Positions 8,636-17,375 of a stretch of DNA of 64,000 bases are shown piece after piece (position 1 is the first letter of the stretch; the number at the start of each line of letters is the position of its first letter). Location of the stretch: assembly GCA_019090455.1 (NCBI GenBank), contig JAHRWA010000063.1:26665-90664 (forward strand). Reading direction: 5' to 3'. The DNA is from Pseudomonadales bacterium (GTDB lineage: Bacteria; Pseudomonadota; Gammaproteobacteria; Pseudomonadales; DC-out160). Made by a program: the position numbers and the translations under genes. The notes beneath the pieces were generated by a model. The model saw only the letters and a program-made list of their open reading frames with translations, was not told the origin of the DNA and made no database searches.

Positions 8636-9232
8636 ATGACATTAGCTGATGATGAGAATGCCTTCTTTGCATTAAAAAAAACGCTAGAGTCCTATTCACC
8701 CATTAGTGAAGAAACTTGGCGGGCATTTAGGGGCATATCTAAATTTCGAACACTAACAAAACACTCGATTCTCTATCGTGCAGGGGAAGTCCCCGATTCT
8801 TATGCCTTCGTTTATCAGGGACTGATTCGATGTTTTGTCTGTGATGCAAAAGGCAGTGAGTATAATAAGAACTTTTTTGATGAAGGGATGTTCCCGGGGT
8901 CAATGACGGCATTATTAACCTCTACTCCGTCTGTTCTCGTTTTTGAGGCAGTAGAAGATGTACTCATTATTGAGATAAATTTTGTAGCCTACAGAAAGTT
9001 GATGATCGAAAAGGACGATTTGAAGTTGTTTCAAATCTATTATCTAGAAAAAAATTGGTTGTTAGCGAAGGACGCTCGAGAAATCGAAATTGTGCAGGAT
9101 GATGCAACTGCACGGTATTTACGTTTTATTGAACAGTATCCAAGCCTTGTCGGTCGCTTGCCTCAGTATCATATCGCTTCTCATCTTGGTATTACTCCTA
9201 CGCAATTAAGCCGTATTCGAAAAAACTTGTAG
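8636..9232 (+). CDS. Crp/Fnr-family transcriptional regulator
   Basis: A 198-residue protein with a cyclic-nucleotide-binding-like barrel (about residues 25-120; SILYRAGEVPDSYAFVYQGL is the first barrel segment). A short C-terminal helix-turn-helix follows, ending HIASHLGITPTQLSRIRKN. No FNR-type N-terminal cysteines are present, so an Fe-S oxygen sensor is unlikely. This type resembles the CRP-like regulators with a truncated HTH that sit next to oxidoreductase genes. I prefer the ATG at 8636; a GTG lies 9 bases upstream. It precedes a nitroreductase gene by about 110 bases in the same direction and may regulate it. The effector is unknown. Confidence 0.87.
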   Translation: MTLADDENAFFALKKTLESYSPISEETWRAFRGISKFRTLTKHSILYRAGEVPDSYAFVYQGLIRCFVCDAKGSEYNKNFFDEGMFPGSMTALLTSTPSVLVFEAVEDVLIIEINFVAYRKLMIEKDDLKLFQIYYLEKNWLLAKDAREIEIVQDDATARYLRFIEQYPSLVGRLPQYHIASHLGITPTQLSRIRKNL

Positions 9233-9342
9233 CTTATCAACCTATGTAAATGTCATCCAAGGTTTATCCCCGTATTCTGTCCTTTATCAGCTGGCCCAGT
9301 AATTTTCCTGGCCAACCATTCATAACACTTGGATCGATTAAG

Positions 9343-9969
9343 ATGACACTATTAGATGCATTAGGTTGGCGTTATGCGGTGAAACAGTTCTCGGATGAGA
9401 AAATTATCGAAGAGGAATTGAAGGACCTACTCGATGCGGTTCGCTTGAGCGCTTCGTCCTATGGATTGCAGCCCTATCGGATTGTTGTTGTTGAATCGAA
9501 AGTCGTTCGTGAACGTCTGCTGCCGTTTTCTTACGGACAAGATAAAATCGCCCAAAGTTCACATTTGATAGTGTTTGCTGCTCAGACGGAACTAGGTGAT
9601 GGAACCGTGGATCACTATATTGATAAATGCGCTGAAATCTCAAATAAGCATCACCGAGAACTAGTTCATTTCTCAGACCAGATGAAATCGGCATTGGCAG
9701 CCAAAACACCAGAACAGCGGCAGCAGTGGGCGCATCAACAGGCCTATATAGCGCTGGGAAATCTCTTAACCTGCGCCGCGGTGATGAAAATAGATAGCTG
9801 CCCTATGACGGGTTTTGATAGTGTTGGCTACGATGACGTATTAGGGTTGGCAAAAAAAGGGCTGACAACCTCGGTTATATGCCCCATCGGTCGTCGTCAC
9901 CTCGATGATGTGCAAGTACACAGGCCTAAAGTTCGATTTGATTATGATGAACTTGTAATGGAGATTTGA
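9343..9969 (+). CDS. NAD(P)H-dependent nitroreductase family oxidoreductase
   Basis: A 208-residue FMN oxidoreductase starting at the internal ATG at 9343 (MTLLDALGWRYAVKQFSDEK), since the upstream 31 codons do not resemble the family. RYAVKQF contains the FMN-phosphate-binding Arg, LSASSYGLQPYRIVVVES is the conserved SxxxxQPW-like segment, and CPMTGFD near residue 150 resembles the PMxGFD motif of the NfsB/YdgI group. The C-terminal CPIGRRHLDD replaces the usual GYR. These dimeric enzymes reduce nitroaromatics and quinones. The gene abuts the next one (stop TGA at 9967, next start GTG at 9971), so they are co-transcribed. Confidence 0.9.
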   Translation: MTLLDALGWRYAVKQFSDEKIIEEELKDLLDAVRLSASSYGLQPYRIVVVESKVVRERLLPFSYGQDKIAQSSHLIVFAAQTELGDGTVDHYIDKCAEISNKHHRELVHFSDQMKSALAAKTPEQRQQWAHQQAYIALGNLLTCAAVMKIDSCPMTGFDSVGYDDVLGLAKKGLTTSVICPIGRRHLDDVQVHRPKVRFDYDELVMEI

Positions 9970-9970
9970 G

Positions 9971-10429
9971 GTGAGCTATTTATCCATGCTTGCGTTGGTG
10001 GCCGGTGCCGCCATCGCGACTCAAGCGACTATGAATGCACAGCTGGGAGTATTGCTGAAAAGCTCCATGCTGGGTACTAGTATCGCCTTTCTATTCAGTT
10101 TTGTATTTTCTGTATCTGCGATGTTGCTATCGACAAAGCAGTACCCACAAATGGGCGATGTTAGATCCGTGCCCCTCTATCTGTGGTTTTCTGGTGGGGC
10201 TTTAAGCGCCTTTGGAGTCGGCATGTTTTATTATCTGATTCCGAAGATGGGTGTAGGTTCGATGATGTCTTATGCTCTTTCGGGACAAATGTTGGTTGCC
10301 GTGATCGCGAGTCATTTTGGATGGTTTAGCCTGCCGATAAAACCGATTGATATGATCAAGGTGTTTGGCTCTGCTTCACTCATAGTTGGCGTATTATTAC
10401 TTAACTGGGAATCTGGCAATGCACATTGA
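9971..10429 (+). CDS. DMT-superfamily small membrane transporter (DUF606/YdcZ-like)
   Basis: A 152-residue protein with five hydrophobic segments: about residues 4-22, 34-53, 69-88, 95-113 and 124-146. The ATQATMNAQLG segment after the first helix and a C-terminal GVLLLNWES are typical of DUF606 (YdcZ) half-size drug/metabolite transporters. The start is GTG, one base after the preceding stop, which implies translational coupling to the nitroreductase gene. The next acetyltransferase gene overlaps its 3' end by 11 bases. Substrate is unknown. Confidence 0.85.
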   Translation: MSYLSMLALVAGAAIATQATMNAQLGVLLKSSMLGTSIAFLFSFVFSVSAMLLSTKQYPQMGDVRSVPLYLWFSGGALSAFGVGMFYYLIPKMGVGSMMSYALSGQMLVAVIASHFGWFSLPIKPIDMIKVFGSASLIVGVLLLNWESGNAH

Positions 10430-11204
10430 TGAAGCTAATCTCGTTAATCTAACAGGGCTATGGATCAAGTACGGCTCAAGGCCTATCAATGGAGGGGCGC
10501 AGGCAACTCTGCATGTCAACACACACTGGCCTCATCGCTGTTGGTTCGATATGAATGCGAACAATTTGAGTTATACGATGCTAGGTCATTCCAACGATAG
10601 CACGTGGCTGGAAGATATTCCTGAATCGGCAGTTCTGCCTCTATGGCCTATGATCAGAGCGAAGGGTAGTAGTGGTGCTGCTGAGACAGTTGAACTACAG
10701 CGTATTGAGCAACAGCTGTTAGATAAAAAATGGCGTTGTACCTTTGAGCAAACGGCCATGTACTTGGCGCTGCAAGACGCCGCTGTACACTCGTCTCTTA
10801 GATGCCCCGGATTTCAGGTGAATCCAGTGCGTACGTCTGAAGATATTCATAAGTGGGTAGACATTGGCAGTGAAGCTTTTGCTTACACCATCGATAGGGT
10901 TGTTATTGAAAACCTAGTCAATGACAACGACATACAGATGCAATTAGGCTGGCAAGATGGACAGGCTGTCGCTGCTGCACTGCTTTATAAAACTGGCAAT
11001 ATTGTCGGTATACATCAAGTCGGCGTTAAGCAAGCTTTTCAAGGCCAAGGGTTTGCCAGATGCTTCATGCAATATATTATTTCAACTTGTGCACTGTGGC
11101 AGACAAAATATCTTGTTTTACAGGCATCTCAGTTAGGACAACCATTGTATGAAAGCTTAGGGTTTACAGAACAATTTACTATCAAAAATTACGAGAGGGT
11201 GTAA
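10419..11204 (+). CDS. GNAT-family N-acetyltransferase
   Basis: A 261-residue protein starting at the ATG at 10419, overlapping the transporter gene by 11 bases. The N-terminal half has no obvious motif. The GNAT core lies in residues 150-255: a VGIHQVGVKQAFQGQGFARC segment is the beta4-alpha3 acetyl-CoA binding element (QGQGFA = QxxGxG/A), and LYESLGFTEQF is the C-terminal signature. Two-domain architecture with a weakly conserved N-terminal half suggests a degenerate second GNAT fold. Its position in the nitroreductase-transporter operon suggests shared control. The substrate cannot be assigned. Confidence 0.85.
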   Translation: MHIDEANLVNLTGLWIKYGSRPINGGAQATLHVNTHWPHRCWFDMNANNLSYTMLGHSNDSTWLEDIPESAVLPLWPMIRAKGSSGAAETVELQRIEQQLLDKKWRCTFEQTAMYLALQDAAVHSSLRCPGFQVNPVRTSEDIHKWVDIGSEAFAYTIDRVVIENLVNDNDIQMQLGWQDGQAVAAALLYKTGNIVGIHQVGVKQAFQGQGFARCFMQYIISTCALWQTKYLVLQASQLGQPLYESLGFTEQFTIKNYERV

Positions 11205-11407
11205 CAGAATATATTGAATAACGGCTGTATTGAGTTTAGCGATGGGGCTGAATTTCCTGATTTAACGGGGGAACTTGAAGGGAAGGGAAAGAAGGCATAT
11301 AAAAAGATCTCAAAAAGACGACATTGCTACAAAGAAAGTTAAATTATTCGTTGTAGTCCACTATACAGGGGGAGTTTATTGTTCGGTGGATAGGATTTTT
11401 GAGTACA

Positions 11408-12472
11408 CTATCTCCGTTTGTTTTTCATTGTCGATTTAATGAGCTTACCAAATTTCTTATCCTTTTTTCTTTTTTCTAAATAAGACATTTGATTAAAGTC
11501 AGATTCCTTCTTCATTTTCTGGTAGTTTTGATAGCGTTGTTCTGATAGATCACCTGTCTTTATAGCGGCAGATATCGCGCAGCCTTTTTCACTACCATGG
11601 GAACAGTTAGCGAATTTGCAATGTTGAAACAATTCTAATATTTCTGAAAATGTTTCATCCATTCCATCATCTACAGACAGGCTACCGATCTCTCTCATGC
11701 CCGGCGTATCTATAATCATTGCGCCATTATCTAAACGAACCAATTGACGGCTTGTTGTGGTATGTCGGCCCTTGCTTTGTCTTTTGCTAACGGACTTAGT
11801 TTCAAATGTATCCTCTCCTACTATGCTGTTGAGTAAGGTGGTTTTACCGACTCCGGAAGAACCCAGCAGGCAGTAGGAGGTCTCGCTTTTTAATAAGCTA
11901 ATTATTGAATCAATGTTATCTCGGTTTAAATTGCTAAATTCCATCACGGGAACGTCAGGAGCGATATCAAAAACCTTTTTCTTGATTTCGCTTAGTTCTT
12001 CATGGGAGATTAAATCGCTCTTACTCAGTAAAATAATAGGGTCAATTTCACTTTCATTGACCATAACCAAATATCTCTCTAACCTTCGTAAATTGAAATT
12101 ATCATTTAAAGATTGAATGATAAAGGCGACGTCAATATTGGCGGCTATCAATTGATAATCAACTCGTTTCCCGGCGGCTTTTCTTTTCAAAAGTGTTTTT
12201 CTTGGAAAGACGCCGTAGAGGGTGGCATGGGTATCATCATCATAAAAATCGGCATAAACCCAGTCTCCTGTAGTCGGGAGGTGGCTGGCAGATTCGATAC
12301 TGTAGAGGAGGTTGCCTGATAGTTCCGCAAATATTTCCTTTCCCCCTTTTGTAACGATGTAGCTATCTTTATGTACGGAAACTACTCGAGCGATATCATG
12401 AGCGGTAAGTTTGTCTTCATCCGCTCGGCTCTTAAACCAGTCGCTATAGCCTAACTCTTTTAAATTTCTCAT
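11408..12472 (-). CDS. rsgA: Ribosome small-subunit-dependent GTPase A
   Basis: A 354-residue circularly permuted GTPase. An N-terminal OB-fold (about residues 25-95) precedes a GTPase domain with motifs in permuted order: LLSKSD (G4) near residue 155, GSSGVGKTTLLNSI (G1) near residue 205 and DTPGMRE (G3) near residue 255. The C-terminal zinc knuckle is visible as FANCSHGSEKGCAI, with the upstream Cys in HCKF. It acts late in 30S subunit maturation, releasing RbfA. The basic tail (KKDKKFGKLIKSTMKNKRR) is normal. It is monocistronic and convergent with the GNAT gene. Confidence 0.95.
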   Translation of the reverse strand: MRNLKELGYSDWFKSRADEDKLTAHDIARVVSVHKDSYIVTKGGKEIFAELSGNLLYSIESASHLPTTGDWVYADFYDDDTHATLYGVFPRKTLLKRKAAGKRVDYQLIAANIDVAFIIQSLNDNFNLRRLERYLVMVNESEIDPIILLSKSDLISHEELSEIKKKVFDIAPDVPVMEFSNLNRDNIDSIISLLKSETSYCLLGSSGVGKTTLLNSIVGEDTFETKSVSKRQSKGRHTTTSRQLVRLDNGAMIIDTPGMREIGSLSVDDGMDETFSEILELFQHCKFANCSHGSEKGCAISAAIKTGDLSEQRYQNYQKMKKESDFNQMSYLEKRKKDKKFGKLIKSTMKNKRR

Positions 12473-12757
12473 ATTTTAATTGTACTCTCATAATCAACTT
12501 TAAAATAACGTGATTTGAAGCGTTTTCCTTTTACTCTGAAACGCGGTTGTCGCGCGGGCTTTCGTCCTTACATAGGCAGGACTTGCTTTGTTGTACAGCC
12601 TTAAAGTAGAGTCGATGATCCAGGGCGATTTAAAACGACCTTGGTAGCTTTTTAGTTCACCTTTTCAATAATAAAAAATTTATTTAAATGGATCAATTGG
12701 CTATCTCTGCTCTCAAAATGAGATGGCTAATTGAAATCTCACGGAGGGTACAAAACA

Positions 12758-13870
12758 ATGAATTTCCTGTTTGATGATGACCAGAATATGTTGCGTGATG
12801 CGGCCAAAAAATTGTTGCGAGATAAAGCCACATTTGAATCTGCGCACCAGCATATGGATAGAGAATCCGATTACGACAAAGACTTATGGAAGTTGATGAT
12901 AGACAATGGTTGGTTAGGTATCGCAGTGCCAGAAGAATACGGTGGCAGTGGCATGACTTACCTGGATCTTGCTGTCGTCGCTGAAGAGTTAGGTTATTAC
13001 TATGCGCACACACCGTTCTCAGCTTCGATTTTTGGCGCAGTAGAAGCGATTATGACAGCAGGTACTGAAAAACAAAAACACGAGTATTTGCCAAAGCTCG
13101 TGAATGGGGACCTTATTGGGACACTGGCTCTTTATGAAAAGGCCGGGCGCTATGATGTGGCGGGTATCTCTGCTGAAGTTAAAAACGGCAAGCTCAACGG
13201 TACTAAGTTGCCCGTTAGTGATGGCCTTTGTGCGGATGTGGCGGTGGTTGCTGCGAAGGGCACGAAAGGTTTGTCATTATATTTGGTCGATTTAAAACAG
13301 TCAGGTGTTAGTCGTTCGCTATTAAAGACCATGGAGGTAACACGTAAACAAGCCACCATTAATTTTGAAAATGTCGATGCAATATTGTTGGGTGCTGAGG
13401 GGGAAGGGGAGTCGTTATTAGAGGCTTCTATTAATCGCACTGCGATATTAGTGGCATTTGAGCAATTAGGTGGCGCGCAGCGTTCACTTGATATGGCCCG
13501 AGATTACGCGATAGAGCGGTATGCATTCGGTCGCCAAATTGGATCGTATCAAGCAATCAAACACCGTTTAGCAGATATGTATGTGAAAGTGGAGATGGCG
13601 CGTTCTAATTGTTTCTTTGGCGCTTGGGCTCTCACCAGCAGTGCTGATGATATTGCAGAAGCCGCTGCGGTCTCTCGTATCGGCGCTGTGGATGCCTTTG
13701 CTTACGCCGCACAAGAAAATGTGCAAATACACGGTGGTATTGGTTTTACCTGGGAAGCAGATCCACATTTGTTACTTAAACGGATGAAATTACAAGAGGC
13801 TCTTTTGGGGGGTGGCGGTGTGTGGAAAGAGAAGCTGTATAAAGTTTTGTCGTCTAAACAGGCCGCATGA
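12758..13870 (+). CDS. Acyl-CoA dehydrogenase, small subunit-like
   Basis: A 370-residue acyl-CoA dehydrogenase starting at the ATG at 12758, 10 bases after GGAGG. MNFLFDDDQNMLRDAAKKLL is the N-terminal helical domain; GWLGIAVPEEYGGSGM and RYAFGRQIGSYQAIKHRLAD are the standard core motifs, and IHGGIGFTWEADPHLLLKR is the FAD adenine-binding helix region. The catalytic Glu is missing from both known positions: the helix-G position reads INRTAIL instead of ER, and the C-terminal position reads ALLGGGG instead of YEGT. It therefore resembles the non-catalytic partner of heteromeric acyl-CoA dehydrogenases. The second dehydrogenase gene follows by 81 bases. Confidence 0.9.
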   Translation: MNFLFDDDQNMLRDAAKKLLRDKATFESAHQHMDRESDYDKDLWKLMIDNGWLGIAVPEEYGGSGMTYLDLAVVAEELGYYYAHTPFSASIFGAVEAIMTAGTEKQKHEYLPKLVNGDLIGTLALYEKAGRYDVAGISAEVKNGKLNGTKLPVSDGLCADVAVVAAKGTKGLSLYLVDLKQSGVSRSLLKTMEVTRKQATINFENVDAILLGAEGEGESLLEASINRTAILVAFEQLGGAQRSLDMARDYAIERYAFGRQIGSYQAIKHRLADMYVKVEMARSNCFFGAWALTSSADDIAEAAAVSRIGAVDAFAYAAQENVQIHGGIGFTWEADPHLLLKRMKLQEALLGGGGVWKEKLYKVLSSKQAA

Positions 13871-13951
13871 AGTTTCTTAAGAGTTTCCAATTCGAACCGA
13901 TCGTCGTATCGATACGAGTAATAACAAATAAAAAATGAGGGATGAAATACA

Positions 13952-15199
13952 ATGGATTTCAATGATTCTCCAAAAGAAGCTGCATTTCGAAAAGAAGTGC
14001 AAGAGTGGCTAGACGCGAATGCTGAGAAGCGCGGGCCAGATGACAGCTCGGCGTTAAGTATGTTTTCCGAGCGTGAAAACCCAGAAATGATAGCAGAATG
14101 TAAAGCATGGCAACGTAAAAAAGCGGATGCCGGTTGGGCCTGTATTACTTGGCCAAAAGATGTAGGTGGTCGCGGTGGTTCTCTCATGGAAAACATTATA
14201 TTTGGTCAAGAAGAAGCTAAATATATCACGCCAGCGAATATATTCATGATTGGATTGGGCATGGCTGGTCCTACAATACAAGTACATGGAACACCTGAAC
14301 AAAAGAAAAAGTGGCTACCCTCGATGTTGCGCGGTGATGTGGTTTGGTGTCAGTTATTTAGTGAACCCGCTGCCGGTTCTGACTTGGCTGGTTTGCGTAC
14401 ACGCGCAGTGAAAGACGGTGATGACTGGATTGTGAATGGTCAAAAGGTCTGGACGTCAGGAGCACATTATTGTCGTTGGGGAATTCTCGTTACCCGTAGT
14501 GATTTTGATTTACCGAAGCACAAGGGGTTGACCTACTTTGTTGTAGATATGGAATCACCCGGTATTGAAGTGCGCCCAATCAAACAAATTACCGGTGGTT
14601 CGAATTTTAATGAAGTCTTTTTTACCGATGTTCGAATTCCTGATGAAAACCGATTGGATCGCGTTGGTAACGGATGGTCTGTTTCTCTGACCACCTTAAT
14701 GAATGAGCGTATGTCTATCGGCGGTGGTATGGGTATCGGGTCTGAGATGATTCTCGCGGAGCTACAACGAGTTGCAGAAGACGCCTACGTGGACGGTGTA
14801 CCTGCCAAGGAGAATCCAGTTGTGCGGCAAAAAATTGCGGAATTTTACAGCCGAATGAAAGCGATGGAATTAACCGTGAATCGGACTTTGTCGGCTTTAT
14901 CTAAAGGAGGCATGCCGGGGTCAGAAAGTTCCATTATCAAAGTGACTATGGGTATTTTGTTGCAAGAGATTGCCGCGTTTGCAATGGAAATGCAGGGAGG
15001 TCTAGGTGCTGAGTTTGGAGAGGATGCCAGTTTTAGTCATGGTATGTGGCAGGAGCTTTATCTTGGGATACCAGCGATTCGGATAGCAGGAGGGACCGAT
15101 GAGGTTCAGCGTAATATTATCGGTGAGCGAGTATTAGGCTTGCCTGCTGAACAACGCATTGATAAGGCAGTGCCCTTTAACGAAATCCCCACGGGATAA
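13952..15199 (+). CDS. Acyl-CoA dehydrogenase, large subunit-like
   Basis: A 415-residue acyl-CoA dehydrogenase with GAGGGA upstream of the ATG. QLFSEPAAGSDLAGLRTRAV is the FAD-contacting segment and VWTSGAHYC the following strand. LMNERMSIGGG places a Glu-Arg pair at the helix-G position used as the catalytic base in isovaleryl- and long-chain acyl-CoA dehydrogenases, while the C-terminal motif AGGTDEVQRNIIGERVLGLP has no Glu at the short-chain position. This is the arrangement seen in bacterial FadE-type enzymes, including steroid side-chain dehydrogenases. It is probably co-transcribed with the preceding catalytic-Glu-less partner and forms a mixed complex with it. Confidence 0.92.
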   Translation: MDFNDSPKEAAFRKEVQEWLDANAEKRGPDDSSALSMFSERENPEMIAECKAWQRKKADAGWACITWPKDVGGRGGSLMENIIFGQEEAKYITPANIFMIGLGMAGPTIQVHGTPEQKKKWLPSMLRGDVVWCQLFSEPAAGSDLAGLRTRAVKDGDDWIVNGQKVWTSGAHYCRWGILVTRSDFDLPKHKGLTYFVVDMESPGIEVRPIKQITGGSNFNEVFFTDVRIPDENRLDRVGNGWSVSLTTLMNERMSIGGGMGIGSEMILAELQRVAEDAYVDGVPAKENPVVRQKIAEFYSRMKAMELTVNRTLSALSKGGMPGSESSIIKVTMGILLQEIAAFAMEMQGGLGAEFGEDASFSHGMWQELYLGIPAIRIAGGTDEVQRNIIGERVLGLPAEQRIDKAVPFNEIPTG

Positions 15200-15236
15200 T
15201 CAGTCCTATATCTATCAGTCTTATAATATTAGCCCT

Positions 15237-15280
15237 ATAAAGCGGTGATGGTTGTTAGAATTACCCCGTCACTGCTTTAT
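15237..15280. terminator. Imperfect hairpin between convergent genes
   Basis: ATAAAGCGGTGATGG at 15237-15251 pairs with CCGTCACTGCTTTAT at 15266-15280 with two mismatched or wobble positions. It lies between the acyl-CoA dehydrogenase and the convergent deacetylase, overlapping the last codons of the latter. The U-tract is weak, so termination is only possible. Confidence 0.4.
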
Positions 15281-16040
15281 ATAAATTATGGTAGAGCCTG
15301 TTGCCGAGTATTTTCTTGATTAGCTGTTTCAATTTGTATTTAAACGTTTCCTTCCTAATATAGTGACTATTGGCGCTGGCCATTTTAAGAAACTCGGGTT
15401 CGCTAGTGCTCTGACGAATAGCTAAGCGAGGTAATGGTTCGTTTTGTTTGGCTTTATCTAGATTGAGCGTGCCAATGTCTGAGGTATAAAATGTGGTATA
15501 ACCAAGAGATTTACCAATCCTGATATCTCTCTTGGTGTAGCGGCCTCCAGGAAATGAGATCGCATACACGGGTTGCCCAGTCTGCTCTTGTAGTCTCTTT
15601 TGCGCTGTACTGAATTCAAGACTGGATTCTTGTTCTGTCAAATCATCAAAAAAACGGTGTGTCTGACCGTGACACTGAATATGCATGCCAGCCTCTGCCA
15701 TTTCTTTTAATTCACCCCAGGTACAGAAGTCATCGCGTTGATCTATGAGGTCGGTGCTAATAAAAAATAACCCTTTGTGCCCCAGTTTCTGAAGAATACG
15801 ATAGGCGTGCCTATGGAAACTTTTGTCGCCGTCATCGAAAGTCAGAATTACGCCATGTGATGGGGTCTCGGTGATGGCATCTGGTAGGAGTATAGGGATT
15901 TTATTAAGTCGCAATATTTCCAGATGCCGCTCAAATTGCTCCGTCGAAATAGCATAGGGCTTATCTTCTTCCGGTATGGCTTTGAGTTCGGTCTCATCGG
16001 CATAGATCGCGTGGTACATTAAGGCGACTAAATGACTCAC
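15261..16040 (-). CDS. Polysaccharide deacetylase family protein
   Basis: A 259-residue carbohydrate esterase 4 protein. VILTFDDGDKSF supplies motif 1 (TFDDG with catalytic base and metal Asp), CHGQTHRFF supplies motif 2 (metal-binding HxxxH), and YAISFPGGRY is motif 3. No signal peptide or lipobox is visible, which would leave it cytoplasmic or dependent on another route. The start is GTG, overlapping the stop of the upstream glycosyltransferase by 4 bases, so translation is coupled. Family members N-deacetylate chitooligosaccharides or poly-GlcNAc; the pairing suggests that the glycosyltransferase product is its substrate. Confidence 0.9.
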   Translation of the reverse strand: MSHLVALMYHAIYADETELKAIPEEDKPYAISTEQFERHLEILRLNKIPILLPDAITETPSHGVILTFDDGDKSFHRHAYRILQKLGHKGLFFISTDLIDQRDDFCTWGELKEMAEAGMHIQCHGQTHRFFDDLTEQESSLEFSTAQKRLQEQTGQPVYAISFPGGRYTKRDIRIGKSLGYTTFYTSDIGTLNLDKAKQNEPLPRLAIRQSTSEPEFLKMASANSHYIRKETFKYKLKQLIKKILGNRLYHNLYKAVTG

Positions 16041-17176
16041 GATGTTTTATCCCATTTCACGTTAACTTCTTCACTGAGATAGTTCTTTAATGCTAAGACC
16101 GCGGCCCAGTTCAATTCGGTAAAAACATTGGCTAGGCTGATGATGCGATTTTGTTTCAATGCAGGAATAAAATTGGCCACGATGGCGAGAGTATAAAACA
16201 CTATCTGCCCCCAAAATGCGAAACGATAAAAAGGGTCGCTTAGAAATAGGGAGCTAAGGAAAGTTAGCAACAAAAAATAAGGCACCACTAAACGTAGGAA
16301 TTTGTGGGAAATAAATTGAAACCAGATGGGGTTTTCAATCGGGGAAAAGACCCAGGGATGACGAAAAAAAGACTGAAAATTACCGGTAAGAGTTCGAATT
16401 TTTCGCACTTTCTCGCTGGCAGTATCTTCCTGAGGGTAGTCATAGATGATGGCGCCAGCCTCCATAATACACCGTGCTCCTTTTCTAATGATTTCCAAGG
16501 GTACTTCAAAGTCGTCTAACAATGTGTCGGGCTCAAGAGGTGTATAATCTTCAGTGCGTATTGCATAGAGTGCGCCTGTGACACCCGCAACAGATGCAAC
16601 TTGACTTTCGGCGATGCGAATAAACTTTTCATACTGCCAATAAAGGCTTACGTGGGCTCCGGTATTGGTTTCAGGGTCAAGTAATACTAACTCTCCACTC
16701 ACTGCACCGATGCCGGGTTCTAGTAATCGCGATACTAAGCGTTTTGCTGCATCGGATTTCACTTGCTGACGTACATCGGTGAAAATGATAATTTCCGATT
16801 CAGCGTCTTTCACGCCGGTATTTAATGCAGTGGGTTTACCTTGTCTCTGGGAATAACCGATAAACTGGATACGGTGATCGTTACGTAGGTGCTCATCACT
16901 GCCGTCTGTGGAGCCATCTGAGATCATCATGATAGTGATTTTGTCTTTTGGATAATCTAAGGCGACAAGATTATCAATTTTCTTTCGTGCTTTTTCTAGA
17001 TCGTTGTGAACGGGTGTGATTAGTGTGACGCTGGGCCAGTCTATTTCGGTTGATAAATCCAATTCGGTAGGATCGAGGGAGATGGCCATTCTTTTGGCCA
17101 ACAGCCAAATTATTAATGGATATCCAAAGTACGTGTATACGATGACTAAAGCTGAGAACCAAAAAATAAAAGCCAT
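16037..17176 (-). CDS. Membrane glycosyltransferase, family 2
   Basis: A 379-residue processive-type GT2. An N-terminal membrane segment (residues 2-20) is followed by the GT-A domain: SVTLITPVHN, IMMISDGSTDGSD (nucleotide-sugar binding), IIIFTDVRQQV (the DxD region appears as TDVRQ) and a later LLDDFEVPLEI motif. Three hydrophobic segments lie in the C-terminal 110 residues. The architecture resembles NodC/PgaC-type synthases without the QxxRW signature in standard form. It is the first gene of a two-gene operon with the deacetylase, arguing for synthesis and modification of an N-acetylated glycan or surface polymer. Confidence 0.9.
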   Translation of the reverse strand: MAFIFWFSALVIVYTYFGYPLIIWLLAKRMAISLDPTELDLSTEIDWPSVTLITPVHNDLEKARKKIDNLVALDYPKDKITIMMISDGSTDGSDEHLRNDHRIQFIGYSQRQGKPTALNTGVKDAESEIIIFTDVRQQVKSDAAKRLVSRLLEPGIGAVSGELVLLDPETNTGAHVSLYWQYEKFIRIAESQVASVAGVTGALYAIRTEDYTPLEPDTLLDDFEVPLEIIRKGARCIMEAGAIIYDYPQEDTASEKVRKIRTLTGNFQSFFRHPWVFSPIENPIWFQFISHKFLRLVVPYFLLLTFLSSLFLSDPFYRFAFWGQIVFYTLAIVANFIPALKQNRIISLANVFTELNWAAVLALKNYLSEEVNVKWDKTS

Positions 17177-17375
17177 TTAACAATTTCGTCTTAGGTAGTG
17201 AGAATTAAAGAGTGCTGTAGTGTTAGAACGACATCGGCACGATTTGTATCTATCACGGTAGTTGTCAATTTACCTGGATTTCTACCGAATATTCAAATTA
17301 ACCGTCGTTAAGTATTGTTGCTAGACCACTTGCTTTTGTCCAGGTGTTATTGGAATCGTTATTGGGATTGCGAAT

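Noticed and set aside
11214..11342. 42-codon plus-strand frame from TTG with a basic C-terminus
   Set aside because: No ribosome-binding site, unusual start and no recognisable motif; possibly a remnant but not supportable.
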